From Maribacter algicola (GTDB taxonomy: Bacteria > Bacteroidota > Bacteroidia > Flavobacteriales > Flavobacteriaceae), in the NCBI RefSeq assembly GCF_003933245.1, contig NZ_QUSX01000002.1, positions 496,001-560,000 of the forward strand: a stretch of DNA of 64,000 bases, written 5' to 3'. The notes beneath the pieces were generated by a model. The model saw only the letters and a program-made list of their open reading frames with translations, was not told the DNA's origin and did not search any database. Shown here piece by piece: positions 26,673-35,879 of the stretch (positions within the stretch are counted from its first letter, which is position 1; every line of letters begins with the position of its first letter). A program made the translations under genes and the position numbers.

Positions 26673-27443
26673 ATGAAACGTATTCCACTTAGTTTATTAT
26701 GCTGTATACTATTGGTTTTTTCCTGTAAGCAACAAGACAAAAAGAAATTCCAAATTGAACGCTCCAAGGAGCTCGCTATCAAAAATAAGGTGCACAACAA
26801 ATTGATGGATATCGAAAAAGAGCAGGGGTGGAGGTTGCTTTTTGATGGTGAGACATTGAATGGTTGGCATTTGTTCAACAATCCGGATTCTACCCGCTAT
26901 TCCGCATGGGAAGTGAAGGAAGGAACCATTTACTGCAATGCTACCGATGAAAGCAAAGTATTCGGAGATTTAGTGACCGATACCGAATTTGAAAACTACG
27001 AGCTTATGTTTGAGTGGCAGATGGGCCTTCGAGGAAATGGAGGGGTTTTTATCAACGTTCAGGAATCCCCTGAATATAAGGCAACCTATGAGACCGGACC
27101 GGAATATCAGCTTTTGGAACCGGAACATATGGATACGGATACACCCTTGAAAAGACCCGGTTGCCTTTGGGGCCTTTCCTCCCAATTGAATACGGTCGAA
27201 GCCAAACCTACCGGACAATGGAACTCCGCCAAAATAGTACAACAAGATGGCCAGATTCAATTTTATCTTAATGGAATTCTTACGGCAGAAGCGGATTTAA
27301 CTTCCGCGGAATGGACCAACATGGTGGCAGCGTCCAATTTTAAGGACCGACCCGCATTTGGTAAGGCCACCAAAGGAAAGATTGCCCTCCAGAACTGGTA
27401 TTTTGAATCGTGGTTCAGGAATATGAAAATTAGGGAACTGTAG
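26673..27443 (+). CDS. DUF1080 lipoprotein (3-keto-disaccharide hydrolase-like)
   Basis: About 256 residues from the ATG at 26673, which puts a lipoprotein signal with lipobox VFSC at the N-terminus (MKRIPLSLLCCILLVFSCKQQ). The mature domain begins WRLLFDGETLNGWHLF, the hallmark of DUF1080, followed by WEVKEGTIYCNA, NYELMFEWQMG, GNGGVFINVQESPEY and the C-terminal IALQNWYFESWFRNMKIREL. The family is a jelly-roll fold that includes 3-keto-glucoside hydrolases. The exact sugar substrate is not known. It is a single gene. Confidence 0.85.
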   Translation: MKRIPLSLLCCILLVFSCKQQDKKKFQIERSKELAIKNKVHNKLMDIEKEQGWRLLFDGETLNGWHLFNNPDSTRYSAWEVKEGTIYCNATDESKVFGDLVTDTEFENYELMFEWQMGLRGNGGVFINVQESPEYKATYETGPEYQLLEPEHMDTDTPLKRPGCLWGLSSQLNTVEAKPTGQWNSAKIVQQDGQIQFYLNGILTAEADLTSAEWTNMVAASNFKDRPAFGKATKGKIALQNWYFESWFRNMKIREL

Positions 27444-27666
27444 AACAAACCGATGGCCATTTCCCTGCCATCTGCAACCGATTTAAGTCAATATGTCATT
27501 CCAAGGTTGTTTTTTCATTTGAGTCAGCCATTTGTACCCTGTTTTTTTCTTAAACTAACGAAGGATGAACGCTGAAAAAGACTTCTCGAACCTCTCCTAT
27601 AAATAATTCCCCACATCATTTCAATTTTAAACTTTTTCCGAAGTGCCACAAGAATTCAGGCTTCTA

Positions 27667-27694
27667 TCGCTATCTTTAAAGGAATAAACCAACT
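27667..27694 (+). promoter_or_regulatory. shared 28-nt promoter/leader block ahead of ggt
   Basis: TATCTTTA (27671-27678) is a -7-like element inside a 28-nt block that matches 15968-15995 at 25 of 28 positions, including TTTAAAGGA and TAAACCAACT downstream of the -7 element. Confidence 0.55.
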
Positions 27695-27722
27695 ATTTCC
27701 CGAATATAAATTCTCTTGAAAA

Positions 27723-29426
27723 ATGAAAATGAAATTTGTACCCGTATTTATTGGCCTATTTACTTTAGGGACCCTATTGAATGCCCAAGACCGTCTGACC
27801 GGTGAAACCTTTACCACTCGCTCTGAAATTTTAGCCCGAAACGGTATGGCGGCGACCAGTCAGCCTTTGGCCACCCAAGCGGCCTTGGATATCCTTAAAA
27901 AAGGTGGTAGCGCAATGGATGCGGCAATCGCCGCTAATGCGGTACTTGGATTGGTAGAACCGGCAAGCTGTGGTATTGGCGGCGATATCTTCGCCATTGT
28001 TTGGTCGGCCAAGGAACAAAAATTGTATGGTTTCAATGGGAGTGGCAGATCACCAAAATCTCTCTCCATCGATTATTTTATGGATAATGGTATGAAATAC
28101 GTACCCTTTTATGGACCTCTGCCTGTCTCGGTGCCGGGCTGCGTGGATGGTTGGTTCCAACTCCATAAAAAATTCGGAAAAATACCCATGAAAGATATCT
28201 TGAAACCCGCCATTGACTATGGCAACAATGGCTTTCCGGTATCCGAGGTTATCGCCTATGAAATGGTTTCGAACTATGAATCGGTTCAAGACCAACCCGG
28301 TTTTGCGGACACCTATATGCCAAAGGGTCGTCCGCCCATAAAAGGCGAGGTATTTGTAAATACTGATTTGGCAAATACCTACCAGCTTATTGCCAAGGAA
28401 GGGCGCGATGCCTTTTATAAGGGTTCTATTGCCAAAACCATTGATAACTATATGAAAAAGCATGGGGGATTTCTAAGCTATGAAGATTTGGCTAGCCATA
28501 CCTCCAACTGGGTAGAGCCGGTGTCCGTGAATTATAGGGGGTATGATGTATGGGAACTTCCGCCCAACGGACAGGGTACCGCGGCCCTGCAGATGTTGAA
28601 CATCCTCGAAGGGTACGATATCGCCAAAATGGGATTCGGTACTACCGAATACCTACATGTGCTCACCGAAGCGAAAAAACTGGCTTATGAAGACCGGGCC
28701 AAATTCTATGCGGACCCTGAATTCAACAGAATACCTTTTGAAACTCTTTTGTCCGATGACTATGCTGCACAACGCAGGAAGCTTATAAAAATGGATAAAG
28801 CGGCCGATACCTATCCCGCCGGGGATATGGAAATTGAAACAGGGAATACGACGTATTTGACCGTAGCCGATAAGGACGGCAATATGGTATCCTTGATACA
28901 GAGTATTTATTCCGAATTTGCCTCTGGCATGGTGCCGGACGGTTTGGGTTTTGTACTTCAAAACCGGGGACAAATGTTCAATGTTCAGGATAAGACCCAT
29001 GCCAATGCCTTGGAACCGGGGAAACGTCCCTTTCATACCATTATCCCTGCTTTCATTACCAAGGATGGAAAACCTTCGGTAAGTTTTGGTCTTATGGGCG
29101 GGGCAGTGCAGCCACAAGGGCATGCCCAAATTGTAGTAAACGTTGTTGATTTTGGAATGAATTTACAGGAAGCCGGAGATGCACCAAGAATGCGACACAC
29201 AGGCAGTTCACAACCTACAGGGTCCAAAATGACCAATGGGGGCACCTTGAATCTGGAGACGGGTTTTGCACCTGAAACCCTAAGGGAACTACGAAAAAAA
29301 GGACATCGTATAGGCTTTGGAGTAGGGATGTATGGAGGTTATCAGGCGATTGGAGTCGATTTGGAAAACAAGGTGTACACAGGCGCGTCGGAGTCGCGTA
29401 AGGACGGTCAGGCAGCGGGATATTAA
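27723..29426 (+). CDS. ggt: gamma-glutamyltransferase
   Basis: A 567-residue exported precursor with a signal peptide ending TLLNAQ. It is an N-terminal nucleophile hydrolase that self-cleaves into two subunits; the nucleophile is the first Thr of NTTYLTVADKDGN (about residue 376). Supporting blocks are NGMAATSQPLATQAAL, the GSAMDAAIAANAVLGLVEPASCGIGGD region, and the near-C-terminal GLMGGAVQPQGHAQIV. It hydrolyses glutathione and other gamma-glutamyl compounds or transfers the group to amino acids in the periplasm. Its length is usual for the family. The methyltransferase follows 6 nt downstream. Confidence 0.92.
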   Translation: MKMKFVPVFIGLFTLGTLLNAQDRLTGETFTTRSEILARNGMAATSQPLATQAALDILKKGGSAMDAAIAANAVLGLVEPASCGIGGDIFAIVWSAKEQKLYGFNGSGRSPKSLSIDYFMDNGMKYVPFYGPLPVSVPGCVDGWFQLHKKFGKIPMKDILKPAIDYGNNGFPVSEVIAYEMVSNYESVQDQPGFADTYMPKGRPPIKGEVFVNTDLANTYQLIAKEGRDAFYKGSIAKTIDNYMKKHGGFLSYEDLASHTSNWVEPVSVNYRGYDVWELPPNGQGTAALQMLNILEGYDIAKMGFGTTEYLHVLTEAKKLAYEDRAKFYADPEFNRIPFETLLSDDYAAQRRKLIKMDKAADTYPAGDMEIETGNTTYLTVADKDGNMVSLIQSIYSEFASGMVPDGLGFVLQNRGQMFNVQDKTHANALEPGKRPFHTIIPAFITKDGKPSVSFGLMGGAVQPQGHAQIVVNVVDFGMNLQEAGDAPRMRHTGSSQPTGSKMTNGGTLNLETGFAPETLRELRKKGHRIGFGVGMYGGYQAIGVDLENKVYTGASESRKDGQAAGY

Positions 29427-29432
29427 ATCGGA

Positions 29433-30161
29433 ATGATGAAAATAAGAAGTAAGGTAACCAACATTCTCCTATGCATCGGATTACTTATAGTTTGCTCGTG
29501 TAAAGGGCAAAACCAGGATGCTACCGGGGATTATGTTTATAAAAAGGGCGACCCAAACGGTATCGGTAAATGGTATAAGGGACGTGAAATAGCCTATGTG
29601 ATGGGATACCAAGGCATGTCCTGGTTGGAACGTTCGGAACGGGAGGAAGAGGAGAATACTTCCAAACTACTAAAAAATATGAATATAAACCTAGGGGATA
29701 CCATTGCGGATATTGGCGCTGGTTCCGGCTATCACGTGTTTAAAATGGCACCTATGGTCGACTATGGATTGGTATATGCTGTAGATATTCAGCCTGAAAT
29801 GTTGGCCGCCATGGAGGCCAAAAAGAAGGAAGGGAATTCAAAGAATATAATGCTGGTCCAAGGAAACGAGAAATCCGTGAACCTTCCTGAAAGTTCCGTA
29901 GACAAGGTTTTGCTTGTGGATGTGTACCACGAGTTCAATTATCCGCTGGAAATGATACAATCCATTAAAAAAGCGATGCGACCGGAAGCCGAATTGTATC
30001 TTATCGAATACAGGGGCGAGGATGCCTCCGTGCCCATCAAGGAACTCCATAAAATGACCGAGGCACAAGCGGTAACCGAAATGAAAGCTGCGGGATTACG
30101 ATTAAAAAAGAACATTGGTAATCTTCCATGGCAGCACTGTATGGTATTTGTGAAGGACTAG
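29433..30161 (+). CDS. exported class I SAM-dependent methyltransferase-like lipoprotein
   Basis: A 242-residue protein. It has an N-terminal lipobox (LIVCSC, Cys at about residue 23) followed by a class I methyltransferase fold. DIGAGSGYHVFKMA is SAM motif I; AVDIQPEMLAA follows as motif II; VDKVLLVDVYHEF is a later core motif. A methyltransferase carrying a lipoprotein signal is odd, because SAM is not available in the periplasm. Either the signal is not functional or the fold has another job. It is 6 nt after ggt and 22 nt before the next gene. Confidence 0.7.
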   Translation: MMKIRSKVTNILLCIGLLIVCSCKGQNQDATGDYVYKKGDPNGIGKWYKGREIAYVMGYQGMSWLERSEREEEENTSKLLKNMNINLGDTIADIGAGSGYHVFKMAPMVDYGLVYAVDIQPEMLAAMEAKKKEGNSKNIMLVQGNEKSVNLPESSVDKVLLVDVYHEFNYPLEMIQSIKKAMRPEAELYLIEYRGEDASVPIKELHKMTEAQAVTEMKAAGLRLKKNIGNLPWQHCMVFVKD

Positions 30162-30183
30162 TAATTAGAATCGTTGGCCAAAA

Positions 30184-31092
30184 ATGATCCGCATTTCGTT
30201 ATCCATAGAGCTAGGGAAGTACTGTAATTGTTTAAGAGGTATAGTTGCTATTGGATTGGTTATGACTGGTTGTTCCTCTTCAAAAAAGGTCAAAGAAAAA
30301 GTAAATCTTGCCGTACCTGAGGAGAATCTTGTGATTAAAAAAGAAAATAACAAACAAGAAAATCCTTATGGCTGGAGCTATGTATTGGACGACCATGGAT
30401 ATATCAACCTCCCTACTAAAGATATGACCGTTCGCATTTCCGGTTCCAAAGACTCGCTTATACGGCACAAAAAATTTGATTTATCCAATTTGATTGAAGC
30501 AACTGAGAATGAAGGGCCAAAAAGTCCTGTTGCTCTCAAAATTTTAGAAAACTATATCAATAGCGAGAATAAGGAACCCAATGGTCATTGTCTGGCTGTA
30601 AGTAAGAATCGATTTGAACAGGCTTATAAGGAGATTCACGGCCATTCCATTTATGAGGATTTACCGGAATATATGGGCACAGCTATGTATACTCCAAAAC
30701 AGGTCTACAATTTACTCTATGTATCTGCTTCCGATACAAAAAAGGGCTGGAAAAGCCTGCCGGAAGCATACAGAGGCAAGGGAAACGCGGGGGCCGTGGC
30801 GTACGCTGGCATGGGAACTCTGGTCGATACCAAGGGTGTTTGGTCTGGAGATTTACAACCTGGGGCCCTGATGCAGGTTTGGCGGTTTCAAAAGGACTAT
30901 GAAAAAGTGGTAAAGGGTGTCGATGTGAAGAAATTGGACCCTTACGGTCATTCCTTCATTTTCATCGGTTACGTAAGGAACGATAAAAATGAGATTGAAG
31001 GCCTCAAGATTGCCGATCAAGGATTTCAAAGTTACCGGCCATTAATACCTAGGGATTATGAAGTTTGGTGGGGTGTCAACCTGAGTATTTGA
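30184..31092 (+). CDS. lipoprotein with cysteine-hydrolase-like features
   Basis: A 302-residue protein with a lipobox LVMTGC (Cys30) after a short basic N-terminus. The mature part contains PNGHCLAVSKNRF with a candidate catalytic Cys and, near the C-terminus, GHSFIFIGYVRND with a candidate His, followed by IADQGFQSYRP with an Asp. Cys-His-Asp in that order is the layout of NlpC/P60 and related peptidoglycan hydrolases, but the spacing is not standard and no family name was certain. The next gene also looks like a cysteine hydrolase. Function therefore tentative. Confidence 0.6.
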   Translation: MIRISLSIELGKYCNCLRGIVAIGLVMTGCSSSKKVKEKVNLAVPEENLVIKKENNKQENPYGWSYVLDDHGYINLPTKDMTVRISGSKDSLIRHKKFDLSNLIEATENEGPKSPVALKILENYINSENKEPNGHCLAVSKNRFEQAYKEIHGHSIYEDLPEYMGTAMYTPKQVYNLLYVSASDTKKGWKSLPEAYRGKGNAGAVAYAGMGTLVDTKGVWSGDLQPGALMQVWRFQKDYEKVVKGVDVKKLDPYGHSFIFIGYVRNDKNEIEGLKIADQGFQSYRPLIPRDYEVWWGVNLSI

Positions 31093-31192
31093 GGTTTTCT
31101 GGCATATGTTCTGATAATTAACGATATTAAAGTACTTTATTGATATGTCCTACGTTACTATTTTAGAGTTGCACCTTGGAATCTGAACAATC

Positions 31193-31969
31193 ATGTTTGT
31201 TATTTCGCTCATACTTTCCAGCTTTCTTTTAATTTCTCCATTGGCTACAGCGGGAAATGAGGAGGATTTTTCCTTTGTCAATGAAAAGACATGGCCAAAT
31301 GTCATTAAGCAAGGCGACAATCGAGAGAAGACAACATTTTGGGTAGACCCAGATAGTCTAGCGGTTTCCTACATAGATACCAAATTGGCAGCCAAGGCAC
31401 TACGGTTACGATTGCGGGAAGATCTTAGGAACGGTATTATTTCTTTTGACCAGGTTAAAAAGGACTTCACCGATCAGTTGGTCAAAGAAATTATTCCGCA
31501 TTGGTATGGGACTCCCTGGAGTTTTGGGGGACATACATCGGTACCTAACCAAGGTGAAATTGCATGCGGCTATTTTATTTCAACTACTTTGCGTGATATG
31601 GACATGAAGCTTAACCGATATACCTTGGCACAAAAATCACCTATTGACGAAGCTAAAATGATTAGTTGTGGCTCTGATATTCTTAGTGTGGTTCAAGAAA
31701 CACCGGAGAAAGCTTTTGAAGAGATTGATCGTTTAACTCAGGAAGGTCTCTATTTCATAGGTTTTGATGAAGGCCACGTGGGCTATCTTTTAAAAAGGGA
31801 CGGTGAATTATTTTTAATTCATTCCAACTATTTTTCTCCGGTATCGGTGTGTATGGAAAAGCTAGAAGAATCTCGCGTATTTAATCGTTTTACTAGCTTT
31901 CATCTTGTTGATATTTCACATAATGAGGCCCTTTTAAAACGTTGGTTGGAGAATGGTGCTATTTTGTAA
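31193..31969 (+). CDS. exported NlpC/P60-like cysteine hydrolase candidate
   Basis: A 258-residue protein with a signal peptide (MFVISLILSSFLLISPLATAG). WYGTPWSFGGHTSVPNQG followed by IACGYFISTTL gives the candidate nucleophile Cys (about residue 125), and FDEGHVGYLLKRDGE with IHSNYF gives the candidate His. The block order resembles the NlpC/P60 cell-wall peptidase fold. It would act on peptidoglycan or similar peptides in the periplasm. It lies 100 nt after another candidate hydrolase and is followed by a long gap containing a decayed gene. Confidence 0.6.
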   Translation: MFVISLILSSFLLISPLATAGNEEDFSFVNEKTWPNVIKQGDNREKTTFWVDPDSLAVSYIDTKLAAKALRLRLREDLRNGIISFDQVKKDFTDQLVKEIIPHWYGTPWSFGGHTSVPNQGEIACGYFISTTLRDMDMKLNRYTLAQKSPIDEAKMISCGSDILSVVQETPEKAFEEIDRLTQEGLYFIGFDEGHVGYLLKRDGELFLIHSNYFSPVSVCMEKLEESRVFNRFTSFHLVDISHNEALLKRWLENGAIL

Positions 31970-32253
31970 AAACTAGCGCCATACATTAAAAAAAGGACAT
32001 CAAATTCACACGTTTATAATCATCTTCAAAGAACCGATTTTATTGCCATATGCATTGCTTTTGGAACAATGTTTGGTTCTATAGTCAGGATGCAAACTTC
32101 ATAAACTATGTAAGGTGAGAGTACGTTTGCTAGAAAGGGAGAGGATAATTATTCCATAAAATTCTGAAAATAAGACCCGCTATAAAAGTCCGCTGAAATA
32201 ATCGTAAATTCATACACTACAAAATCAGTTGACACAATGAAGATTTCCCAGCT

Positions 32254-32412
32254 ATGTGCTCTTGCTACTGTATACTTCTTTTTGCCTGCAATACTCAGAA
32301 AAAGGACAAAAAGGACGAAAAGGCAATCGCCAAAAATAATAGCACTAAAGTAGTTACTGCCGATATTGAAAAAGGAATAAAAGCCATGGTAAGGTTCTCA
32401 CCCCTCTGTTAG
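32254..32412 (+). pseudogene. 5' remnant of a lipoprotein gene
   Basis: A 52-codon frame (MCSCYCILLFACNTQKKDKK) with a good lipobox LLFAC, then a Lys/Asp-rich linker and VVTADIEKGIKAMV, which looks like the start of a longer mature domain that is now missing. The frame ends at 32412, six bases before a terminator hairpin. An ATG at 32237 in a different frame reads MKISQL and may be the original start before a frameshift. The rest of the 31970-32534 gap shows no coding sequence. Confidence 0.4.
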
Positions 32413-32417
32413 GAGGC

Positions 32418-32461
32418 AAAAAAGGCACTGGCGCCGTCCCTCTTTTTTCAATGCCTTTTTA
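32418..32461 (+). terminator. intrinsic terminator after the remnant
   Basis: AAAAAGGCA (32419-32427) pairs with TGCCTTTTT (32452-32460) around a 24-nt loop, ending in a T-run. It implies that the remnant upstream was once a transcribed gene. Confidence 0.6.
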
Positions 32462-32534
32462 GACAATAATATGCTGGTAATTAAGTTAAATTCATGTAAG
32501 AATCAACGGACAAGGATTTCATCCTCCCAATAGC

Positions 32535-33887
32535 ATGAAAGAAGAACATACAGGCCCTACGGATAAAAAGTCCCAGGTGGTGACCATGACCTTTGGTGGG
32601 GTACCGGGTGAGGACCAACTGGAAAAGGACAAGATCATAGAACGCCAGCTGCGTTTTCAAAACCTGTTGATGAGCATCTCCACCCAGTATATTAACGCAG
32701 ATGTCTCGGACATTGATAGGCTCATCCAAAAATCCCTACAACAGATTGGAGAGTTTGTAGAGGCGGACCGCAGCTATATCTTCTCCTATGACTTTACCGC
32801 CAACACCACCAGCAACACCTATGAATGGTGTGCACAAGGTATTGAGGCTGAGATACACAATCTACAGGATATTCCGGTGGATTTCATCCCACAGTGGTTG
32901 CAGGCGCACCGCAAGGGCAGGCCCTTTTATGTGGAAGATGTTTCCAAACTGCCCAAGGATGGGGAGTTTGGGCTACGCGCTATCTTGGAGCCTCAGGGCA
33001 TCAAGAGTTTGATCACCATCCCCGAGATAAAAAATAATGAGCTCATTGGCTTTATAGGGTTTGATTCTGTACGGAAGATAAACCAATACTCCCAGAATGA
33101 ACAGGACATCCTCTTTGTCTATGCGAACATGCTAGTGAACGTTTTGTTGCGGAAGGAAAGCGAGGAGCGTATTGCCGAGCAAGAGGCCAAAAAGGAGGAA
33201 CTGTTGCAACACCTCTCCAAACAGAACCAGGAACTGAACGAATACGCCCATGCAGTCTCCCATGACCTCAAGGCGCCATTGATCAATATCTATACCCTGA
33301 TTACCTGGTTTTTGGACGACCATAAAACCACCTTAACGGAAAGTGCCCTTAAGCCCCTCTACCAAGTACAGCAGCATGTGGAAAAGATGGACCATCTCAT
33401 CAAGGGCATCTTGGACTATGCCACCATAGACAAACTTACCACCGCCGATCGAGAAATCGACCTCAAGGCCCTTTTGGATGATGTACTGGATACGCTTTTG
33501 GTGCCCGCGCACGTAAAAATCCATTTGCAGGACCATTGGCCCCCTATCATGGGCAACGATTGGAGTTTGAAGCAACTGTTCCAGAACCTGATCCAGAATG
33601 CCATTAAGTACAATGACAAGGCAGTGGGCGAAATTACTGTTGGGGCCACGGATATTGAGGGAGGCCTTGAGTTCTTTGTAAGGGACAATGGCATGGGTAT
33701 CCACCCAGACCATTTTGAACGGATTTTCCAAGTGTTCACCAAATTGGACCATAACAACGCCTCTTCTGGCATAGGGCTGTCCATCGTAAAAAAAATTGTG
33801 CATCACTACAAGGGCAACATACGGTTGCATAGTGAAGAGGGCAGGGGCACTACCTTTTACTTTACGTTACCCGCCGCATTGGTTTAG
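32535..33887 (+). CDS. GAF-domain sensor histidine kinase
   Basis: A 450-residue soluble kinase. Domain order: a short linker, a GAF domain at about residues 50-200 (ADRSYIFSYDF, GIKSLITIPEIKNNELIGFIGFDS), a coiled segment, the phospho-acceptor domain with H-box AVSHDLKAPLINI (His243), and an HATPase domain with N-box LIQNAIKYNDK, G1 VRDNGMGI and G2 SSGIGLSIVKKI. No membrane segment is present, so it senses a cytoplasmic ligand via GAF. No response regulator gene is adjacent, so it is an orphan kinase. The start at ATG 32535 gives a short Asp-rich N-terminus; a later start is possible. Confidence 0.88.
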   Translation: MKEEHTGPTDKKSQVVTMTFGGVPGEDQLEKDKIIERQLRFQNLLMSISTQYINADVSDIDRLIQKSLQQIGEFVEADRSYIFSYDFTANTTSNTYEWCAQGIEAEIHNLQDIPVDFIPQWLQAHRKGRPFYVEDVSKLPKDGEFGLRAILEPQGIKSLITIPEIKNNELIGFIGFDSVRKINQYSQNEQDILFVYANMLVNVLLRKESEERIAEQEAKKEELLQHLSKQNQELNEYAHAVSHDLKAPLINIYTLITWFLDDHKTTLTESALKPLYQVQQHVEKMDHLIKGILDYATIDKLTTADREIDLKALLDDVLDTLLVPAHVKIHLQDHWPPIMGNDWSLKQLFQNLIQNAIKYNDKAVGEITVGATDIEGGLEFFVRDNGMGIHPDHFERIFQVFTKLDHNNASSGIGLSIVKKIVHHYKGNIRLHSEEGRGTTFYFTLPAALV

Positions 33888-33982
33888 CCTGTAACGGTTT
33901 CTACATTCTTTTTTTCCATAGTGGGAAATTTCCGTTTATCTTTATAAACACTTGATTTGCAAACCTTCTAAGGAAACTCCGC

Positions 33983-35572
33983 ATGAAAACATACCCAAGT
34001 ATATTCAATGACGTAATCGGCCCTGTGATGCGAGGCCCTTCAAGTTCCCATTGCGCGGCATCGCTTCGGATAGGAAGACTTTGCCTCGATTTAATGGATG
34101 GCGATATTAAAGAGGTCGATATTGAGTTCGACCCCAATGGTTCCTTGGCCACGACCCATAAAGGTCAAGGGTCGGACATGGGTCTGTTCGGGGGATTTAT
34201 GGGCTGGGAAGCGGATGATGAACGTTTGCCCAATTACTTGCAGGCCATTGACGAAGCCGGGATTAAGGTGAACATAACGATCCATCCTATAGGTGCCACG
34301 CATCCAAATACGTATAAGATTACCTTAAAAAACGCTCGGGAAACACGAAAAGTGACGGCAATTTCTACAGGAGGAGGCATGATCGAGGTGCTGGAAATAG
34401 ATGGGGCCCACGTTTCAATGGCCGGGGATTTTTTTCAGACCTTGATCTATTGTACATCGCCTTCAGCGATTATCTCTCAGGTTGAAAATTCCTTTGCTTG
34501 TGACGAAATCGCCTTTCGGGAAGGAGACCACAATTTCATCGAAATAAAGGCAAATCAGTTTATTCCAAAAGACCTGGAGGCATCCCTTTTGGAGTTGAAC
34601 GAGGTACTTTTTATCAAAAAATTGCATCCGGTACTTCCGGTACTGGCCCGTAAAGACCTCAAGGTTCCCTTTATCACTTGCAATGAAATGTTGGACTATA
34701 ATGCCGATAAAAATCTTGAGTTATGGGAGTTGGCCCTGGCTTATGAAAGTATGCGCGGCCATATATCCGAGGATGAAGTATTTGATAAAATGCGTTCCAT
34801 CGTAAAAATTATGAAAAATGCCATAGCCCTTGGACTAAAAGGAACCGAATATGCCGATCGCATCCTTGGCCCGCAATCCCTGACATTTCAGGAAAGGATG
34901 GACGGAAAAAAATTGGTGGAGGGCGATGTGCTGAACCAAGTAATTCTCTATACCTCTGCCATGATGGAGGTAAAAAGTTCCATGGGGGTAATTGTTGCGG
35001 CCCCAACGGCAGGATCCTGTGGGGCATTGCCTGGAGCAATTTTGGGCATTGGAAAAATATTGGGACTTTCAGAGGATGAACTGGTAAAGGGAATGTTGGC
35101 CGCCGGGATGATCGGGGTCTTCATTGCCGCACATGCCACCTTTGCTGCGGAAGTTGGCGGTTGCATGGCAGAGTGTGGTTCGGGGTCCGGGATGGCGGCC
35201 GCAGGTATCGTCGTCTTAAAAGGAGGGTCATTGCAACAATCCCTCTCAGCAGCTTCCATGGCCCTACAATCCAGCTTGGGCATGGTGTGCGATATGATCG
35301 CCGATCGCGTGGAAGCACCTTGCCTAAATAGAAACGTCATGGCCGCCACGAATGCCATTTCCTGTGCAAATATGGCCTTATCCGACTACAACCACCTTAT
35401 CCCGTTGGATGAAGTTATCGAAACCATGAAAAAGGTAGGCGATGCCATGCCCAATACCCTATGCTGCACGGGTCTAGGGGGACTGGCCATTACAAAAACG
35501 GCCAAGGAAATCGAAGCGAAGTTGGCAAATGGGGAGTTGAATACGAACAAAACCTTTTTTAAAGTATGTTAG
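33983..35572 (+). CDS. sdaA: L-serine dehydratase, iron-sulfur type, single chain
   Basis: A 529-residue enzyme that deaminates L-serine to pyruvate and ammonia using a [4Fe-4S] cluster. The N-terminal beta domain begins IFNDVIGPVMRGPSSSHCAAS, and the alpha domain contains APTAGSCGALPG, AEVGGCMAECGSGSGMAA and NTLCCTGLGGLAITKT with candidate cluster Cys residues. At 529 residues it is longer than E. coli SdaA (454); the extra length is mainly between the two domains (about residues 150-260). A -7-like TATCTTTA is at 33937-33944. It has no paired threonine gene. Confidence 0.88.
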   Translation: MKTYPSIFNDVIGPVMRGPSSSHCAASLRIGRLCLDLMDGDIKEVDIEFDPNGSLATTHKGQGSDMGLFGGFMGWEADDERLPNYLQAIDEAGIKVNITIHPIGATHPNTYKITLKNARETRKVTAISTGGGMIEVLEIDGAHVSMAGDFFQTLIYCTSPSAIISQVENSFACDEIAFREGDHNFIEIKANQFIPKDLEASLLELNEVLFIKKLHPVLPVLARKDLKVPFITCNEMLDYNADKNLELWELALAYESMRGHISEDEVFDKMRSIVKIMKNAIALGLKGTEYADRILGPQSLTFQERMDGKKLVEGDVLNQVILYTSAMMEVKSSMGVIVAAPTAGSCGALPGAILGIGKILGLSEDELVKGMLAAGMIGVFIAAHATFAAEVGGCMAECGSGSGMAAAGIVVLKGGSLQQSLSAASMALQSSLGMVCDMIADRVEAPCLNRNVMAATNAISCANMALSDYNHLIPLDEVIETMKKVGDAMPNTLCCTGLGGLAITKTAKEIEAKLANGELNTNKTFFKVC

Positions 35573-35630
35573 ATATTATTCCATTAAACCGTCGAGAATT
35601 TTGAATCTGTCACCCTGATAAAAGGGTCAG

Positions 35631-35775
35631 TTCGAGTGATTTTTCGCAATGCAATGAAGAAAAATTGTATCGAGAACCTTATTAAGGCCCTAAGAAGCCT
35701 GCCCTGAGCGAAGACGATGGGTTCTCGATACACTTGATTTTCGATGGAAGTATTCGAAAATCAACCACTCGAAGG
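35631..35775. repeat. REP-like long inverted repeat
   Basis: Nested arms: TTCGAGTGATTTTTCG (35631-35646) against CGAAAATCAACCACTCGAA (35754-35773), and TGTATCGAGAACC (35666-35678) against GGTTCTCGATACA (35720-35732). The whole 145 bp can fold into one imperfect hairpin. Elements of this text are common between genes in Flavobacteriaceae. It fills most of the 307-nt gap between the serine dehydratase and TSUP genes. Confidence 0.75.
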
Positions 35776-35879
35776 GATACTTTTTGTGTAAAGTTTTTAA
35801 AATGTACAACGGGTTCCATTATCCATTTTTAAAAGTGTTCACTGCATATCAATGGGTCTAGGTCTTAAATAAATATATC

